The translations under genes were made by a program, and so were the position numbers. Under the pieces are notes generated by a model. The model had not been told where the DNA came from, did no database searches, and was given only the letters and a program-made list of their open reading frames with translations. DNA of 64,000 bases, taken from positions 5,146,001 to 5,210,000 of the forward strand of contig JAUCEF010000006.1 of assembly GCA_033558025.1 (NCBI GenBank). Direction: 5' to 3'. Source of the stretch: Phytophthora sp. 'mugwort' (lineage: Eukaryota > Oomycota > Peronosporomycetes > Peronosporales > Peronosporaceae). This document shows positions 42,033-53,309 of this stretch, in pieces. Numbering within the stretch: the stretch's first letter is position 1; the number at the start of each line of letters is the position of its first letter.

Positions 42033-42659
42033 GTGTGCTGCTCTAGCGTATACGCAGCTGACATCGAAGAAGACTCGCGCATCGCCGCCGTACACGCTGC
42101 ATTAAGGCTAGTTCATGCTCGCTTATCACCCGAGGTCTGTCTTCTCGGCTTTGTCGTTGCGCTGACTTCATGCATTGTTCTGAATGCTTTAGGCTCCATG
42201 TTTCGAGCTCGGCGTCCGATGAAGCCGCTGAGTACCGCACACTCTGTACCCAGACCGACGAAGCGGCAGAAGGCGGTCATAGCGATCGACAGTCCTCGCA
42301 TTCGGCTCCGCTCGGGGATCATTGTTCGACACCCCTTGATCGTGGAGGCCGCCACCATACAAGTGGAGGCCCTGTTGACCTTCGAGCTGTCGCAGGACTC
42401 TGAAGCGACACTATCTGCCGCGGCTACGACGACGACGCCCCCCAGACGTGTTAGTGTACCAGCGACCGACCTTTCGTCGCCTGGTTTCACCTCGCCAATC
42501 TCTATCGTGACAGCGTTCTGGTCGTCGCACTCGCAGACTTCCACCTTGCCCCCCCTGGTCGCCACGCTCGATCATTGTAACTGCAACGCCGTATCAATGT
42601 CGATCTCCAGCGTCGGAGACCCCGCGCAGACCTCAATCACAGTCGACAACCGAGACTGA
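42033..42659 (+). CDS. Open frame of unknown function in the PIF/Harbinger-like element
   Basis: About 200 codons stay open; the first ATGs inside the frame are at about 42198 (MFRARRPMKPLSTAHS). It is Ser/Thr/Pro-rich with one basic patch (PRPTKRQKAVIAIDSP) and no domain I recognise. Harbinger elements usually carry a second, Myb/SANT-like gene, and this frame occupies that place, but no Myb tryptophans are visible. A further open frame (42693-43013) may be its continuation after a stop. It could be non-coding. Confidence 0.35.
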   Translation: MCCSSVYAADIEEDSRIAAVHAALRLVHARLSPEVCLLGFVVALTSCIVLNALGSMFRARRPMKPLSTAHSVPRPTKRQKAVIAIDSPRIRLRSGIIVRHPLIVEAATIQVEALLTFELSQDSEATLSAAATTTTPPRRVSVPATDLSSPGFTSPISIVTAFWSSHSQTSTLPPLVATLDHCNCNAVSMSISSVGDPAQTSITVDNRD

Positions 42660-42899
42660 TATCCCCAGCACGCGCCCTCACAGTAAACGACGGTGACGGA
42701 GGTACTATTCATGTCGCCACCGCATTCGGCAACAGAGACTGGGTCGCTGTGTACACCTCATCCTCCGCCCAAGTCGAGGCTGTCGAAGGCGAGTCCATCG
42801 GAACCCTCATGGTCAAGCACCAGACTCGACAGGCCGCGTACACCGCAAGGCGAAGCCCCGCTGCCGTTTGCAGACGCGTTCGAGTCAGATGGAAATGAC

Positions 42900-43925
42900 T
42901 CGGAGGTTCTCAAGCTTATCGTTTGTGAATGTACTACATGTTATCTTCTTTCCAGTATACCCACGTCGTGCGTATCTGATCACTTCAACGGTGCGGACAC
43001 GGAAGTTTGCTAGACGGAATAGGTTATCGAGGCGGAGCTTGCGTTTTGCTTGATCGAACGGAAGAGGATGCACTAACCGGTGGAAAACCTTCTCAACGCT
43101 TCCCACCCACCCATTCTGCAGCCTGGCGGATGGAGGTTATCGCGCCAGACTTTTGCCGTGCAACGGCGCGGACTGACGGGACCAGCCGATTCAGATCTCC
43201 ATCCTTCAATGGAGTGAGGATCCGTCCTGTCATATCCGCCCCGCAGGGGAATGCACTGTCGGCTACACTCCGTACCGAGAGTCGGGCTTGAGTTCTGAGT
43301 CGGCCAGACTCTCTCGAAACGCCGAACTCGTGTCCGAGTCGTTCCAGCTACCCGGGCAATTGTGTTTGCCCCACACAATTAGCCCATCGGCGCCAAAACA
43401 TAGCGTGCCAGTGACATAGACAGCATGTAGCCATCCAATGTAATGCGCATTCTGAGGGTCTTTCTTTGTCGGCTCTTGTATCTGGTAGCATCGCAGTCAA
43501 TACACAGAGAAATCGCAGCGTTAGCGTGGCTGTACTTTGAACAAAATTGTAGCTCGATCCATACCTGATAGTTCTTCCCATTAAGGAAGCCCCAAGTAAA
43601 CTGGAGCAGCGGCTCGCGGGAAGCGGTAAGACGAGCCAAAGCTTTCTGGCGGACCAGCGTCGGCCAGACTATCCTAGCAGGCGCGAACCCTTCCAAAGCT
43701 CTGCTCATGTCATCCTCTGCTTCGGTGAGCACTCGGCTCAAGGTAGCGTGTAGAACACCAAAATTGGAACACAGCGTTTTATAACCCATCGAGCCAACGT
43801 AGAAGGCCATGAGCAGGCCTAGAACCTGGTGGTGGTGCTTCAGCCTGCGGGGCCGGACGCCCGTAGGTGAGAAGCGAGGTATCACGTAGACCCTTGAGAA
43901 GCGCTTGAGGAGGAAAAAGAGCGCC
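42900..43925 (-). pseudogene. PIF/Harbinger-like (DDE_Tnp_4) transposase remnant
   Basis: From 43925 downward: LFFLLKRFSRVYVIPRF, HHHQVLGLLMAFYVGSMGYK, FGVLHATLSRVLTEAEDDMS, RLTASREPLLQFTWGFLNGK, a frame change, then cysteine/glycine-rich GADMTGRILTPLKDGDLN-type sequence and EKVFHRLVHPLPFDQAKRKL with RLDNLFRLANFRVRTV at the end. Order and motifs match DDE_Tnp_4 transposases. The first catalytic Asp, expected in FLDGKN, reads Asn here, and frameshifts interrupt the core, so it is inactive. Confidence 0.75.
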
Positions 43926-44589
43926 TACAAACACCCCACACGAACTATGCAGTCAATAACGTCGACTCACACAAATCCACATCACACACGCACCTACAGA
44001 GGCCCGTGACAGTCATGATACTCTTGCCTGTATCGAAGTACCACACGTACACCCACGTGGCGAATTCTGGTTTCGGAAGGGCTGGTGTAGTCAAGTAGTG
44101 TCGGATCCGCACTATGCGGGCATCTCGCGCATTTGCTCCTTATAACTCGACGCATGAGATCCTCGAGAGTTCTTGAGAGGCGGCGACGTCTCTGTGATAG
44201 CACGGACAGGACACACAGAAGCCTGGGGTCACTCATAGCACTAGTCGTCCACGCACACGGTGAAACGTGCGCGGTGCTGGAAGTTCGCCGTGCTCGAAGA
44301 TCAAAGGAGAGGGGAAGTTGCGGTGTGAAGGGGATTCGCGCCTGTTCGTTTCCTTAGATATAGAGATTATTTTAAAAAGTTTGCCCTTCATAAAATTGTC
44401 TCGACCCCAGGGGAATACTAACTTCTTATGACCAACTGCAAGTCGGACATAATCAACAGGCCAGAGTAAACATTTGGTCGAGGTTTCGGACGTCGGATTT
44501 AAACGCGACCTGTTAATAGGAGATAAAGCCGATCAAGGGTAGATAAACAGGGGTACAAAAACGCCTCCTATTAAACCGTTTTATGTAGG

Positions 44590-45456
44590 TGATGGAAGGC
44601 GCCCACTGCAACACAACGCCAAGGTGGAGAACGTTAAATTATTTGAATAATAACGTCATCAGCGACGAAGTGGCGTGTTGGGAATTGTGGACGACAACGG
44701 CAGAGACGTCTCGCATATCTGGGTGGAGGCGACCTGAACGACACAGACGCCGTCGGCGGCGGTCCGACCAATCCCACCGGCATGGAGTACATTACTGGTT
44801 CGGGCGGCAACACGGACGGCACGGACGGCATAGGCTACGGCACGGGCGACATGGGTGTCGGTGTGGCCGGCTCGGGCTGAGAATCAGTGAAAAATGTTCA
44901 AGACCACTCCGCCGACTCCGATCTCATTCTCGACGCCTCCGGCGTCCGTGCCGTCGATAGCGATTTGGGTGGAATGTGGCGACATCCTAAATGACCAGTC
45001 CTTTTCGACAGCGGAAGTTCGCCGATGGGTTGATGTTTGGGCGGTTTGGAGCGAAAACTCGACATCCAGCGAAGCTGTGCGCAACAAATGAATGGCAGCG
45101 CTCCGTTACGTCTTCTGATACTTAATATTACCTCTCTTGATAAACATTGAGCTCTTTAGTTGGGGATTCTTTCGTAGCCATGGTAGCCAATAGAGTATTA
45201 TTTATAAATTTGTTCACATTGCTATTTGTGTCAGAATTTATTGCACCGGTACTAGTATTTAATACTAAAAAAGCGAAAGAGTTTCATACTATATTTTGTG
45301 AAAGTATCTGGGAGCAAGGTTTTGTAAGGATTAAAAAAACTATCGTGCAAAACAAGGCATTTTCCGCCCATTTCAAATCGTCAGAGCCTCACACATGCCA
45401 ACATTCCGGCGGAACCCCCCCCCCTTCCGATAGATCGTTTGGGCGGCAATAAACCA
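44590..45456. other. Unidentified stretch between two DNA transposons
   Basis: The plus strand has a short Gly-rich frame near 44758-44880 (TNPTGMEYITGSGGNTDGTD) that I cannot assign. AT-rich sequence follows with an open frame at 45147-45452 and a C-homopolymer at 45415-45424. No gene is supported. Confidence 0.3.
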
Positions 45457-45458
45457 TA

Positions 45459-47308
45459 TACCGTGTAATACTTCTAGCATCCGGCACCAACTAGTTTCCG
45501 ACAACACGCTTTCAGCCAATAGCATGAGCCAAACGGACAAGGGCGTCACTTTACCGTTGAGCACTTCTTGTATCCGACAATCCTAGTCTTGGACTAGGCT
45601 AGAGTCCTCAATAATGTGGCCACATGATATTTGGCACACATTCTCCTCCAATGCTTGAAGCGCGCCAAAACAGCAATGGCGCGCAAGCGCCCAGGTTGAA
45701 AGCACGGCGAAAATGGCAAAGGGAAGCACCATCCTCTGTTCAAGCGGAGCTCCAAGACGTACTTTGTGAGGCTGGCAGCAATCAATCACTACCGTGAGCA
45801 TCGCGACATGAACGCAACACTCGCTACATTTTTTCCTGGCGTGGATGGTGCGTTACGAGACACCAAGCGCAAGTCAATCTATTGGTGGGAAAAGAAGCGG
45901 GCTAAGATTGAAGCGGCGTGTGAAACTACGAAGGGGGCCCAGCTGAATGCGTCAGGGATTTGGAGACCACAACGATGCTATCATCGGCTTGTGAACGTGG
46001 AATCGCTCAATGAATAGACGATCTACGTGGAGAAGGCGCACCGGTGTCAGCATTCATGCTCCGCTCTAAAGCGCTCGAACTGGCAGCTGTGGAAGGGCTG
46101 AACAACGACGAGTTTAAGGCTTCGTGGACTTTCCGGAAGGGAATTTTGCGCCGCCACCTGCTGTCCCTACGACGCCATACGCGGCAGGGTCAGAAGCTTC
46201 CATCCGACAGCAATGCGGCGAGGCAGGAGCTCCGCGAGAAAGTACTGCGGTTGATGCAAGAAATGTTGTTGATCGTGTTTATAATGCTGATCAGACAGCC
46301 GTTTTCTTCGAGTACTTGCCTAAGCGGACAATCTCGGCACGAGGTGCCAAAACTGTATGGGTCCGGTGCGCCGGAAAGGAGAAAGAGCGGGCGCCTGTAA
46401 TGTTCCTTGGTGACTCATGTGGAACGCGCCACTCGCCATTTATTATAGCGAAGTCGAAACCTTCTGAGAAATCAGCTATGGCTGCGGAGAACAAAGCAAT
46501 TCGCCACGGATTCGGCATTTACGTGTGGAAGGAGGTGACTGAGCTACAGGATCGTCTCGATGTCGTTATGTATGACAACAACAAGGGCTGGTGGGATGGT
46601 GAGCTTTCTCTAGCGTTTCTGTGCCATCGTTTTGCCAATCGTCTAAACCGTGACCAGTCCGTATTGCTTCTCTGGGACGATTTTCTGCGCACTGGACAGC
46701 TGACGTTAAGGCATGTGCGGCGGCATTAAATGTTGTGCTGGTCCCCGCCCCACCGGGATGCACTAGTGTTTGCCAACCAGCTGACATTAGCTGAATATGC
46801 CGTTGAAATCTCGACTGCTAGCTCACTGGCTGGAAAAATTGCAGGCCCAGCTCAGCCTGCCTCGACAGACTGGTGTAATGTTCAAGCTAGCGGCTCCAAA
46901 GCGCAAGGATTTGACAGAGTAGGTGGTTGCCGCATGGGAAAGTCTCAGCCAGGCAGTGATCAAGAGCGGATTTCCCTTCATTTTCAAGCCTCATGCTGCA
47001 AGTACAACGCAGGCCGACACAGCTCCGCCAGTGAAAAATTCCATACGTCAACCGCTGTCGTAAAATGAGCTGTCAGAGCTTGGGCAGCTTGATCTTCGTA
47101 TGGGGGAGGTGCAAGATGACAAGGAGTTGTTGAGAACGCCGTGGCTGGTGTATTTGAGGTGCTTGAAGACGATGAGTTGGCAGCTTAAATAAGCCTATGC
47201 TGCGCACATAAATTGGGTTTGAGAGAAACTATTGATTTTTCGTTAATTAAGTCGACCCTACACCTCGTGCATTGGTGGGGTGTCGGATGCTAGAAGTATT
47301 ATACGGTA
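45459..47308 (+). mobile_element. pogo-like (DDE_1) DNA transposon
   Basis: 1850 bp with TA duplications at 45457-45458 and 47309-47310. Termini are TACCGTGTAATACTTCTAGC on the left and, inverted, TACCGTATAATACTTCTAGC on the right, extending to about 33 bp. The interior carries a DDE_1-type transposase ghost on plus, consistent with the TA target preference of the pogo group. Confidence 0.82.
45766..47068 (+). pseudogene. pogo-like transposase remnant
   Basis: The N-terminal frame has RLAAINHYREHRDMNATLAT and KSIYWWEKKRAKIEAACETT (helix-turn-helix region). After stops and a frame change, VVDRVYNADQTAVFFEYLPK (first catalytic Asp), KRTISARGAKTVWVRCAGKE, DVVMYDNNKGWWDGELSLAF and SVLLLWDDFLRTG (second Asp) follow, then VPPGCTSVCQPAD-type sequence in yet another frame. 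This is the DDE_1 superfamily order. Several breaks make it nonfunctional. Confidence 0.8.
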
Positions 47309-47310
47309 TA

Positions 47311-47816
47311 TAGTTGAGACACCCCTTACCCTTCACAGTTAAAAATGAAAGTTCCCTTGCGACTCACGTGCTCCACCTGAATACACTAGCACAGTAAGAC
47401 ACATTTTCGTCGAGCCTTACCTCCATCACAAACGCTCACCTCTGTTTAGAGCGCTCCATCAAGAGGTGAAACGTGCGGACATCGAGGTCAATCGTTTTCA
47501 TGAGGGCTTAGCGTTTCTAGCGCTGTAGATTGCCTCCCAAGCCTTTATAAGGCGTGATTCGGGTCGGAGGTCAGCTCTCGTCAGGTAGTTTAGCCCCCGC
47601 TGGCACTTCTTCTTCTGTTGACGCCCTTAGCGGTCAGTGCGAGCGCGAACACGAGCCCCGTGCTGCCACCTCCACTGGTGCTTGTAGTAGGGAATCAGGA
47701 ATGAGTTCCTTTCCAGATGGATACGGACGCTAAATTCTGCGACGCCGTCTTAAAAAGGGTATATTCCTTCCAAAACCTCTGCTCCATTCTATACGTGCAA
47801 ATTATTTAATACTTCA
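47311..47816. other. Short non-coding stretch
   Basis: About 500 bp between the pogo-like element and the MITE with no open frame above background and no repeat recognised. Confidence 0.3.
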
Positions 47817-47818
47817 TA

Positions 47819-48182
47819 AGGTAAAATTCCAATTATGGCACGGTTTCGATTGGCTTAGAAACTGTAGTGTAGGTACCTCGATTTATGGAACTTGTGTATA
47901 AAAGCTATATTATTGGAACTAATATACACAAACGGATTTGATAAACACAGTAGGAGACTTTGGCTCCGTTTCGTACACACGGAAGCGGCAGGCAAAGTCG
48001 ATAGAAATATACAGGTAAAATCTGTGGTCCAGTTCGTGATACGGTTCATACAAACGCAGGTCAATTAAAATCCCCTAGAACATCTTATACTACCGGAAGG
48101 GCCATCTTTGGCGAAAAGTATACTGAAACCAAGCTTAAAAGCGTGCCATAATTGGCACCGCGCCAAATTTTGCATTTTACCT
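47819..48182. mobile_element. MITE-like element with TA duplication
   Basis: A 364-bp AT-rich block starts AGGTAAAAT and ends ATTTTACCT, flanked on both sides by TA (47817-47818, 48183-48184). An inner inverted pair (CCAATTATGGCACG on the left, its complement near 48141-48155 on the right) strengthens the hairpin. It has no coding capacity. The TA flank suggests mobilisation by a Tc1/mariner- or pogo-type transposase. Confidence 0.7.
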
Positions 48183-48338
48183 TAACACGTGTTTACTTTA
48201 AGATGTAATAGTTGTTCTCACGGTTGGCACGTTTCCAGGTTGCAGGAAAAACAGCCCAATCGCAAGAGAGCTTCAAACCTGCACCCTGGCTGCTTTTCCG
48301 ACCCTGGCAGCGGAAGCAGGTAGATTCTACAGGTTGCA

Positions 48339-48677
48339 TGAAGCGGGGCTGCGTAGCGTAGTGCGTCAGAGGAACACGTATGACTCCCCGAGTCTTTGCT
48401 GTGGTTATCCTAGCCCCTAAGGTCTCCGCAGAGGCTTAGATTCCTCTAGCTATACCGCTAGAGACTCAAAGAGTTAGTATTCCTAAACCTAGGGCAATAC
48501 TCTCTTTGATGCTAAAATTGATCTGTTACATGTTGCTTATCTGCGGCAAAATATCTATCATAGTTAAACCTAGTCAAATGCATATCGAGTGGCCCTGTGG
48601 CCACGTACTGAAATCCTGTTAATCCAGGTGGTACCAAGTACCACTTACTGCAAGGTGACACGTAGCAAGGTTGTACA
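48339..48677 (-). repeat. 3' LTR (gypsy)
   Basis: 339 bp reading, on minus, TGTACAACCTTGCTACGTG ... CCCCGCTTCA. It matches the 5' LTR except for two missing blocks (about 25 bp near its start and about 38 bp in the middle) and scattered substitutions. Confidence 0.85.
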
Positions 48678-48699
48678 AATCGCCAAAGGCCCGGAACCT

Positions 48700-50486
48700 T
48701 CCGCTCCGAGAGCGTTTCACTGTTTGTTCCGCACCGAGTGTTCGCACTCAGATGTCAACAGCCAATTGGTCTTTTCACCTCCTTCGTTCGCCTCGCGACA
48801 ACAGCTCTCGCCGCGGGCTAAGCCCCTCTGTGTCTCCGACACCATCGCTATCTTCGCCATCCCCGTACGGGAAAGGTCTCTGACCGCGCACCACCCGCAC
48901 CCTCGAGGCTCTCGGTGCGAGAGTATCACTCAGCGCACAAGCGCCGATACTGTCGAAAGACCATGAGTTGAGGCAGCGAAGCTGGTGGAAGCAGTGCCCC
49001 GGTGCGCTTGGCGCGAGACGGCCTCTTTGACGACCTTGAAGAGAGTGAAGAGGAGGTCAACTACACTGAGTCCATGACCGGTAGTAGCCCTGTCCGCTCG
49101 CCGAGCTCGCGCCGCTAACTGCGCGCTCCGAATCCGTTCGAGCTCTCGACCAACGAGTCGTGCGCAAAGCGCCTCCGCTACCTTCGCGGGGAACAACAGA
49201 TGATCCCAGGGGATCTGGTGTTGTCGCCAATCCTTTGAACGAAGTCCAGGAGCAACAGCTCGCGGCTGATCCGCAGCCCCCACTTTCGAGGCGACCTATG
49301 GCTCGGCCATTGCTTACCCCGCCACGTCGTGACTATGGCTTTGAGCCTCGCGACCCCATCGAAGTGGCTCGCCGAGCAGCATCGGAGTTGCTTAACACAT
49401 ATGTGATTGGGCCGGCGGCCGCAGCACCCGACGAGCTCGCCGCGCGAGAGTCTCTCAGAGAGAGATACTTGACTCCTCAAGTGACTACTTAGCGCGAGTA
49501 GCGTGAGCGCCTGCAAGTCCGGCACGGAACGGTTCCACCGATGCGGACTTACACAGTCGTGCTCCTGTCAGGAGAGACGTCTTGGGAAGGCGATGGGCAG
49601 TCCAAAGCTGGGTGGAAGGAGCTCGCAAGCTCTCTTCCATTGATGCCCTTCGGGCTAGTTTCAGTGAAACCGATGTTCGAGTCGAACATAGACTCCGTTT
49701 CGAGTTCGCGAAACACAAGGCGAAGCGCCAGTTACTCCTGCCGACCGGCCTCGCCCACAAGGCTCTCTCGAACTCGGTGCTTCTGCTGTCACAGCTAGCG
49801 GCTCTCACGCACGTGAGGCCACCCATCTTCAAGGCCAGAGCGACAGCTCTCCTGCTGGCCCTGGGCACCAAGCGGCTATTGCCGGGAAGCGCCAGGTGAG
49901 CGACGCCTCGGTTGCTGCCCCTCGGAGCTCTGCTGCTCGCGTGGATCGAAAGCGTCCACGACGTCAGGGCAATCTGGCCGGAGGGGAACCTCGTACTCCC
50001 AAGAGTTCTGGGAGTGGATAGCCCCTCCATTTCACAAGATATTAAATATGACCCTGGCGACGACGCCGCGCCACTAACCACTCCACATGATAGTGGGAAG
50101 CACCCTGCTCATCGAGGAACGGCGGCGGTGGTCAATGACCGGCTGGATCCTCGCGCTGCGAGTCGCAGTGATCTGCTAGCGGTCGTGAGGCGGGTGCAGA
50201 CCCTGTTCGACTCGCTGCAGTGGGCGACAATCATCGTGACCGTCTCGCTGACGAGATCGATGCCGTGCATCATCGGGTCGACGGGTTTCAGTCTCTTGCC
50301 TCAGTTGCCAACCGCCTAGAGCTCCTGGAGCAGTCCTCTGCTCGTCGCTTCGAAGCGCTGGACCGTTCGTTCACTGAGCTACGTGGTCAGTTGGACCTAC
50401 TCGTGCGCCTCCAGCGCTTTGGCCATCCACCGGCTGTGGCGCCAAACCCTCCGTGCTCACCCGAGCCGGGTCTCGATATGGCTTAA
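48700..50486 (+). pseudogene. Plus-strand open-frame remnant inside the gypsy element, unidentified
   Basis: Between the integrase end and the 3' LTR the minus strand has no pol-like sequence, but the plus strand gives protein-like stretches in successive frames: STANWSFHLLRSPRDNSS, PMARPLLTPPRRDYGFEPRD then VARRAASELLNTYVIGPAAA, SSIDALRASFSETDVRVEHR then LAHKALSNSVLLLSQLAALT, and a coiled-coil end VDGFQSLASVANRLELLEQS ... FTELRGQLDLLVRLQRFGHP. I do not recognise the protein. It runs antisense to pol, as an extra ORF. Confidence 0.5.
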
Positions 50487-50492
50487 GGAAGC

Positions 50493-52350
50493 CTACGTAA
50501 AACACGGGGTGTGTACGCATCTTCTTCGGAGGTTGAGCGTGTACGCAAGGCCCTTCCTGGCCACGACCTTAAAAGGTCCAATGAAGCGCGAGTGCAACTT
50601 GGTCTTAAAGACCGCAGACACTGCATGCGTAGGTAGGTTTTTAGCGTGTAATAAAACTTTGTCACCCAATGTTGCTTCTGCCCTTTGCATCAGCCTGTTC
50701 CTTCTGAACATCTTGGCTTTCAGCCATCACATCGCTTACTTTCGTAAGACACTTAAACACGTAGACACGAACGCATCAACTTGGTTGCGAACCGCAACAG
50801 TGCTGACACCAACGAGCCCTTCGGCTATTCCTCACCCACCAAGCCCTGAACCACGGAGTGGTGGCGTCAGCGGGACGCGAGGGTGAGTGAGACCGTTCAC
50901 ATAGAACGGGGTGAAGCCAGTTGAGGCATGCACCGCATTGTTCAATACAAACTCAACGAGTGGGAGCATCGAACCCCACTGCTTGGGTCTGTCTGCACAG
51001 ACGCTACGAAACATGTCTTCAACTACGCGATTCACGCATTCAGTCTGACCATCCGTCTGCGGGTGTCCTCTGTGGACATGTCGAGTCGAGTGCCGAGCAC
51101 CTTGAAGACCGACGTCCAAAACTTACCCTTGAAACGGGAGTCTCGGTCCGAGACATTGTCTCCGTCAGAACATGCTGTCGAAACACACGATCCATGAACA
51201 GCATGGCCGTTCCCTCTCCATCGATGGAGTCCGGCACCGCCGCTAAATGAGCCAACTTGCTCAATCGGTCGACAAAAACCACGATGCCCGTGTTGCCCGC
51301 CGCATCCCGTGGCAGGCCGAACACGAAGTCCATACTCATGGATTACCAGCACCCCGTGGGTACAGGCAAGCTGGCCAACGGCGCAGCCAAGTGTGGCGAG
51401 GGTTTAACCCGTTGACACGTCTCACACGTGCGTACATACGTAGTGACCCACTTGTAAAGCTTCGGACACCAGTAGTGGGAGCTCACCGAGGTGCAGGTCT
51501 TATCTCGGCCGAGATGGCCACCAAGTGGGGTATCATGTGCCTCATAGAGGATACGATACTTGAGATCCCCTTCGTGAGGAACCACGACACGTGGGGTGTC
51601 TTCTGGACCATTACCGTAGTATAATAGGCCATCATTGAAAGTGTATCGATGTAGACTCGCGTGCAACCGCGCTGACAGCTTAATGTCTGAGTTAGCAAAC
51701 TCCGCGCTTCCTAGCACATGTGGCAGAGCTACGCAGGACTCGTCCCGCGCGTACGCAGCGCGGATCAAGTCTGTCACAGACGAAGCCACCGTCGTGACGT
51801 GAGCGATCTCATAGTCTGGCCTGCGTGATAACGCATCGGCCGAGACGTTCTGTCTGCCAGGCTTGTATTTCACCTCGAAGTTGTACTCCGCAAAGAATGA
51901 GCGCCAACGGGTCATTCTCTGAGAGAGATGAGGTGACTGCGTCGCAGTGCGTAGCGACGCATGATCAGTGTAGATCACGACTTGGAGCCGATCAGGTGAG
52001 CCCTGAATTTGACGAGCGCATACTTCATTACAAGTAGCTCTTTGTCATGAAATGGATAGTTCTTCTCAGCAGCCTTAAGCTGGCGAGATTCAAACGCGAT
52101 CACGCGTTCATACCCCTCATCGTCTGCTTGCAGCAGAGCACTGCCGATGTCAAAGTCCGCGCGTCACAGACGACACTGAAAGGATGATCGGGTCTGGCAG
52201 GGCCATGATCGGGGCCTGAAGGAGACTCTCCTTAATGGCTTCAAAAGCCGCTTGATGTCCGGTGTCCCAACACCAGTCCACATCCTTCTTAAGGAGATTG
52301 GACAGTGCCATTGCCACCTCAGCATAGTTCTTGCTGTACTTGTGCAAGTA
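50493..52350 (-). pseudogene. Gypsy RNase H and integrase remnant
   Basis: From high to low: HKYSKNYAEVAMALSNLLKK (RT end), RNase H with KNYPFHDKELLV in a shifted frame, IYTDHASLRTATQSPHLSQR, and KPGRQNVSADALSRRPDYE. The integrase zinc finger follows (HDTPLGGHLGRDKT ... TCETCQRVK), then the core (SMDFVFGLPRDAAGNTGIVV, FVDRLSKLAHLAAVP, HPQTDGQTECVNRVVEDMF) and the C-terminal region ending KVVARKGLAYTLNLRRR. Frameshifts and stops interrupt it. Confidence 0.85.
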
Positions 52351-53254
52351 AGTGGCCAGGCCAAGCCACTTCCGTAAGTCTTTCTGGTTCTTTTTCCGGC
52401 CAGTCTACTATGACCTTGACCTTAGCGGGATCCGCTCGAAGGCCTCGCTTTCCAATGAAGCATCCCAGAAAGGGGATCTCTTCAGCGCCGAAGACACACT
52501 TGTCAATGTTGGCATACAACTTGTGTGTGCGCATGCACTCGAGCACCGCTCGCAGGTGCTCAATGTGGTTCTCCACATCAGTCTTTCCGTGCTCCGCACG
52601 ACTGTGGACGAATATATCGTCGGAGTATGTCTGAGCATACGCCCTGTGGGGCCTGAGCAGTTGTGTCACAAGATGATTGAACGTCGCAGGTGCGTTCGAC
52701 AGCCCTTGGGGAATTTCAGAAAGCCGAATGGCAAGTGGCGAATCGTTCATGCTTTTGATAAGCTCAACGCGGCCACCATTCCGGCGCAAACGCCTGCTCA
52801 TAGGAAGGCCGTTCTACAGAACAACATGACGGGATGTACGGTGTACAGTGCCCTCGAGTTGGTCGATGAATACTATTAATTGCTCATGCGAGCAAGCGAC
52901 ACAGAACGTAGGCATTAAGTGCGGAAACTTGCTCTCGCGCACCATACCCGCCTCGTGCTTAGCACAAAGAACGCGTCAATGACGTCACACTGTTCTCGTG
53001 GCAAAGGCCACTGCCTTGTCACACAGTATTTGGTTCCATGTATATGGTTCCAGGAACCAGGTCAATCTCATGACGTACACCTCGATCCGGAGGTAGTTTT
53101 GTGGGAGGTTCTTTCGAAACCACGTCTTGATATTCTTCACCAAAGGGTAGTACGGATCCGAGGGATCCTTCAGGACCGAGGATCCTGCCCGCACATTCCG
53201 CGCCTTCTTGGTGTCCTCAAGGACTGCTTTATCCAAAAGCGACGACGAGTTTAA
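52319..53254 (-). pseudogene. Gypsy reverse transcriptase remnant with internal micro-inversion
   Basis: On minus the RT lead-in reads SSVLKDPSDPYYPLVKNIK and, in another frame, RQWPLPREQCDVIDAFF-like sequence; palm and later motifs continue with PQGLSNAPATFNHLVTQLLR and TYSDDIFVHSR (the YxDD box), then GAEEIPFLGCFIGKRGLRAD. The segment that should lie between them is on the plus strand instead (52715 to about 52905: FRKPNGKWRIVHAFDKLNAA, GCTVYSALELVDEYY, LLMRASDT). Thus about 190 bp are inverted in place. Confidence 0.85.
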
Positions 53255-53309
53255 CTCCTCTTCAGATCATAGAATGACCAAATCGGCTAACTCGCCGGCC
53301 TTCAAGGCG

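Larger units (their letters stand above)
41630..44589. mobile_element. PIF/Harbinger-like DNA transposon
   Basis: Terminal inverted repeats CCTACATAAAACGGTTTAAT start at 41630 and, as reverse complement, end at 44589, 2960 bp apart. Flanking triplets TAA (left) and TGA (right) fit a 3-bp target duplication with one change. Inside are a DDE_Tnp_4-like transposase ghost on minus and an open frame on plus, the usual two-gene layout of this superfamily. Confidence 0.7.

Noticed and set aside
49485..50081. 198-codon minus-strand frame inside the gypsy element
   Set aside because: It is antisense to the more protein-like plus-strand segments and does not continue the pol order.
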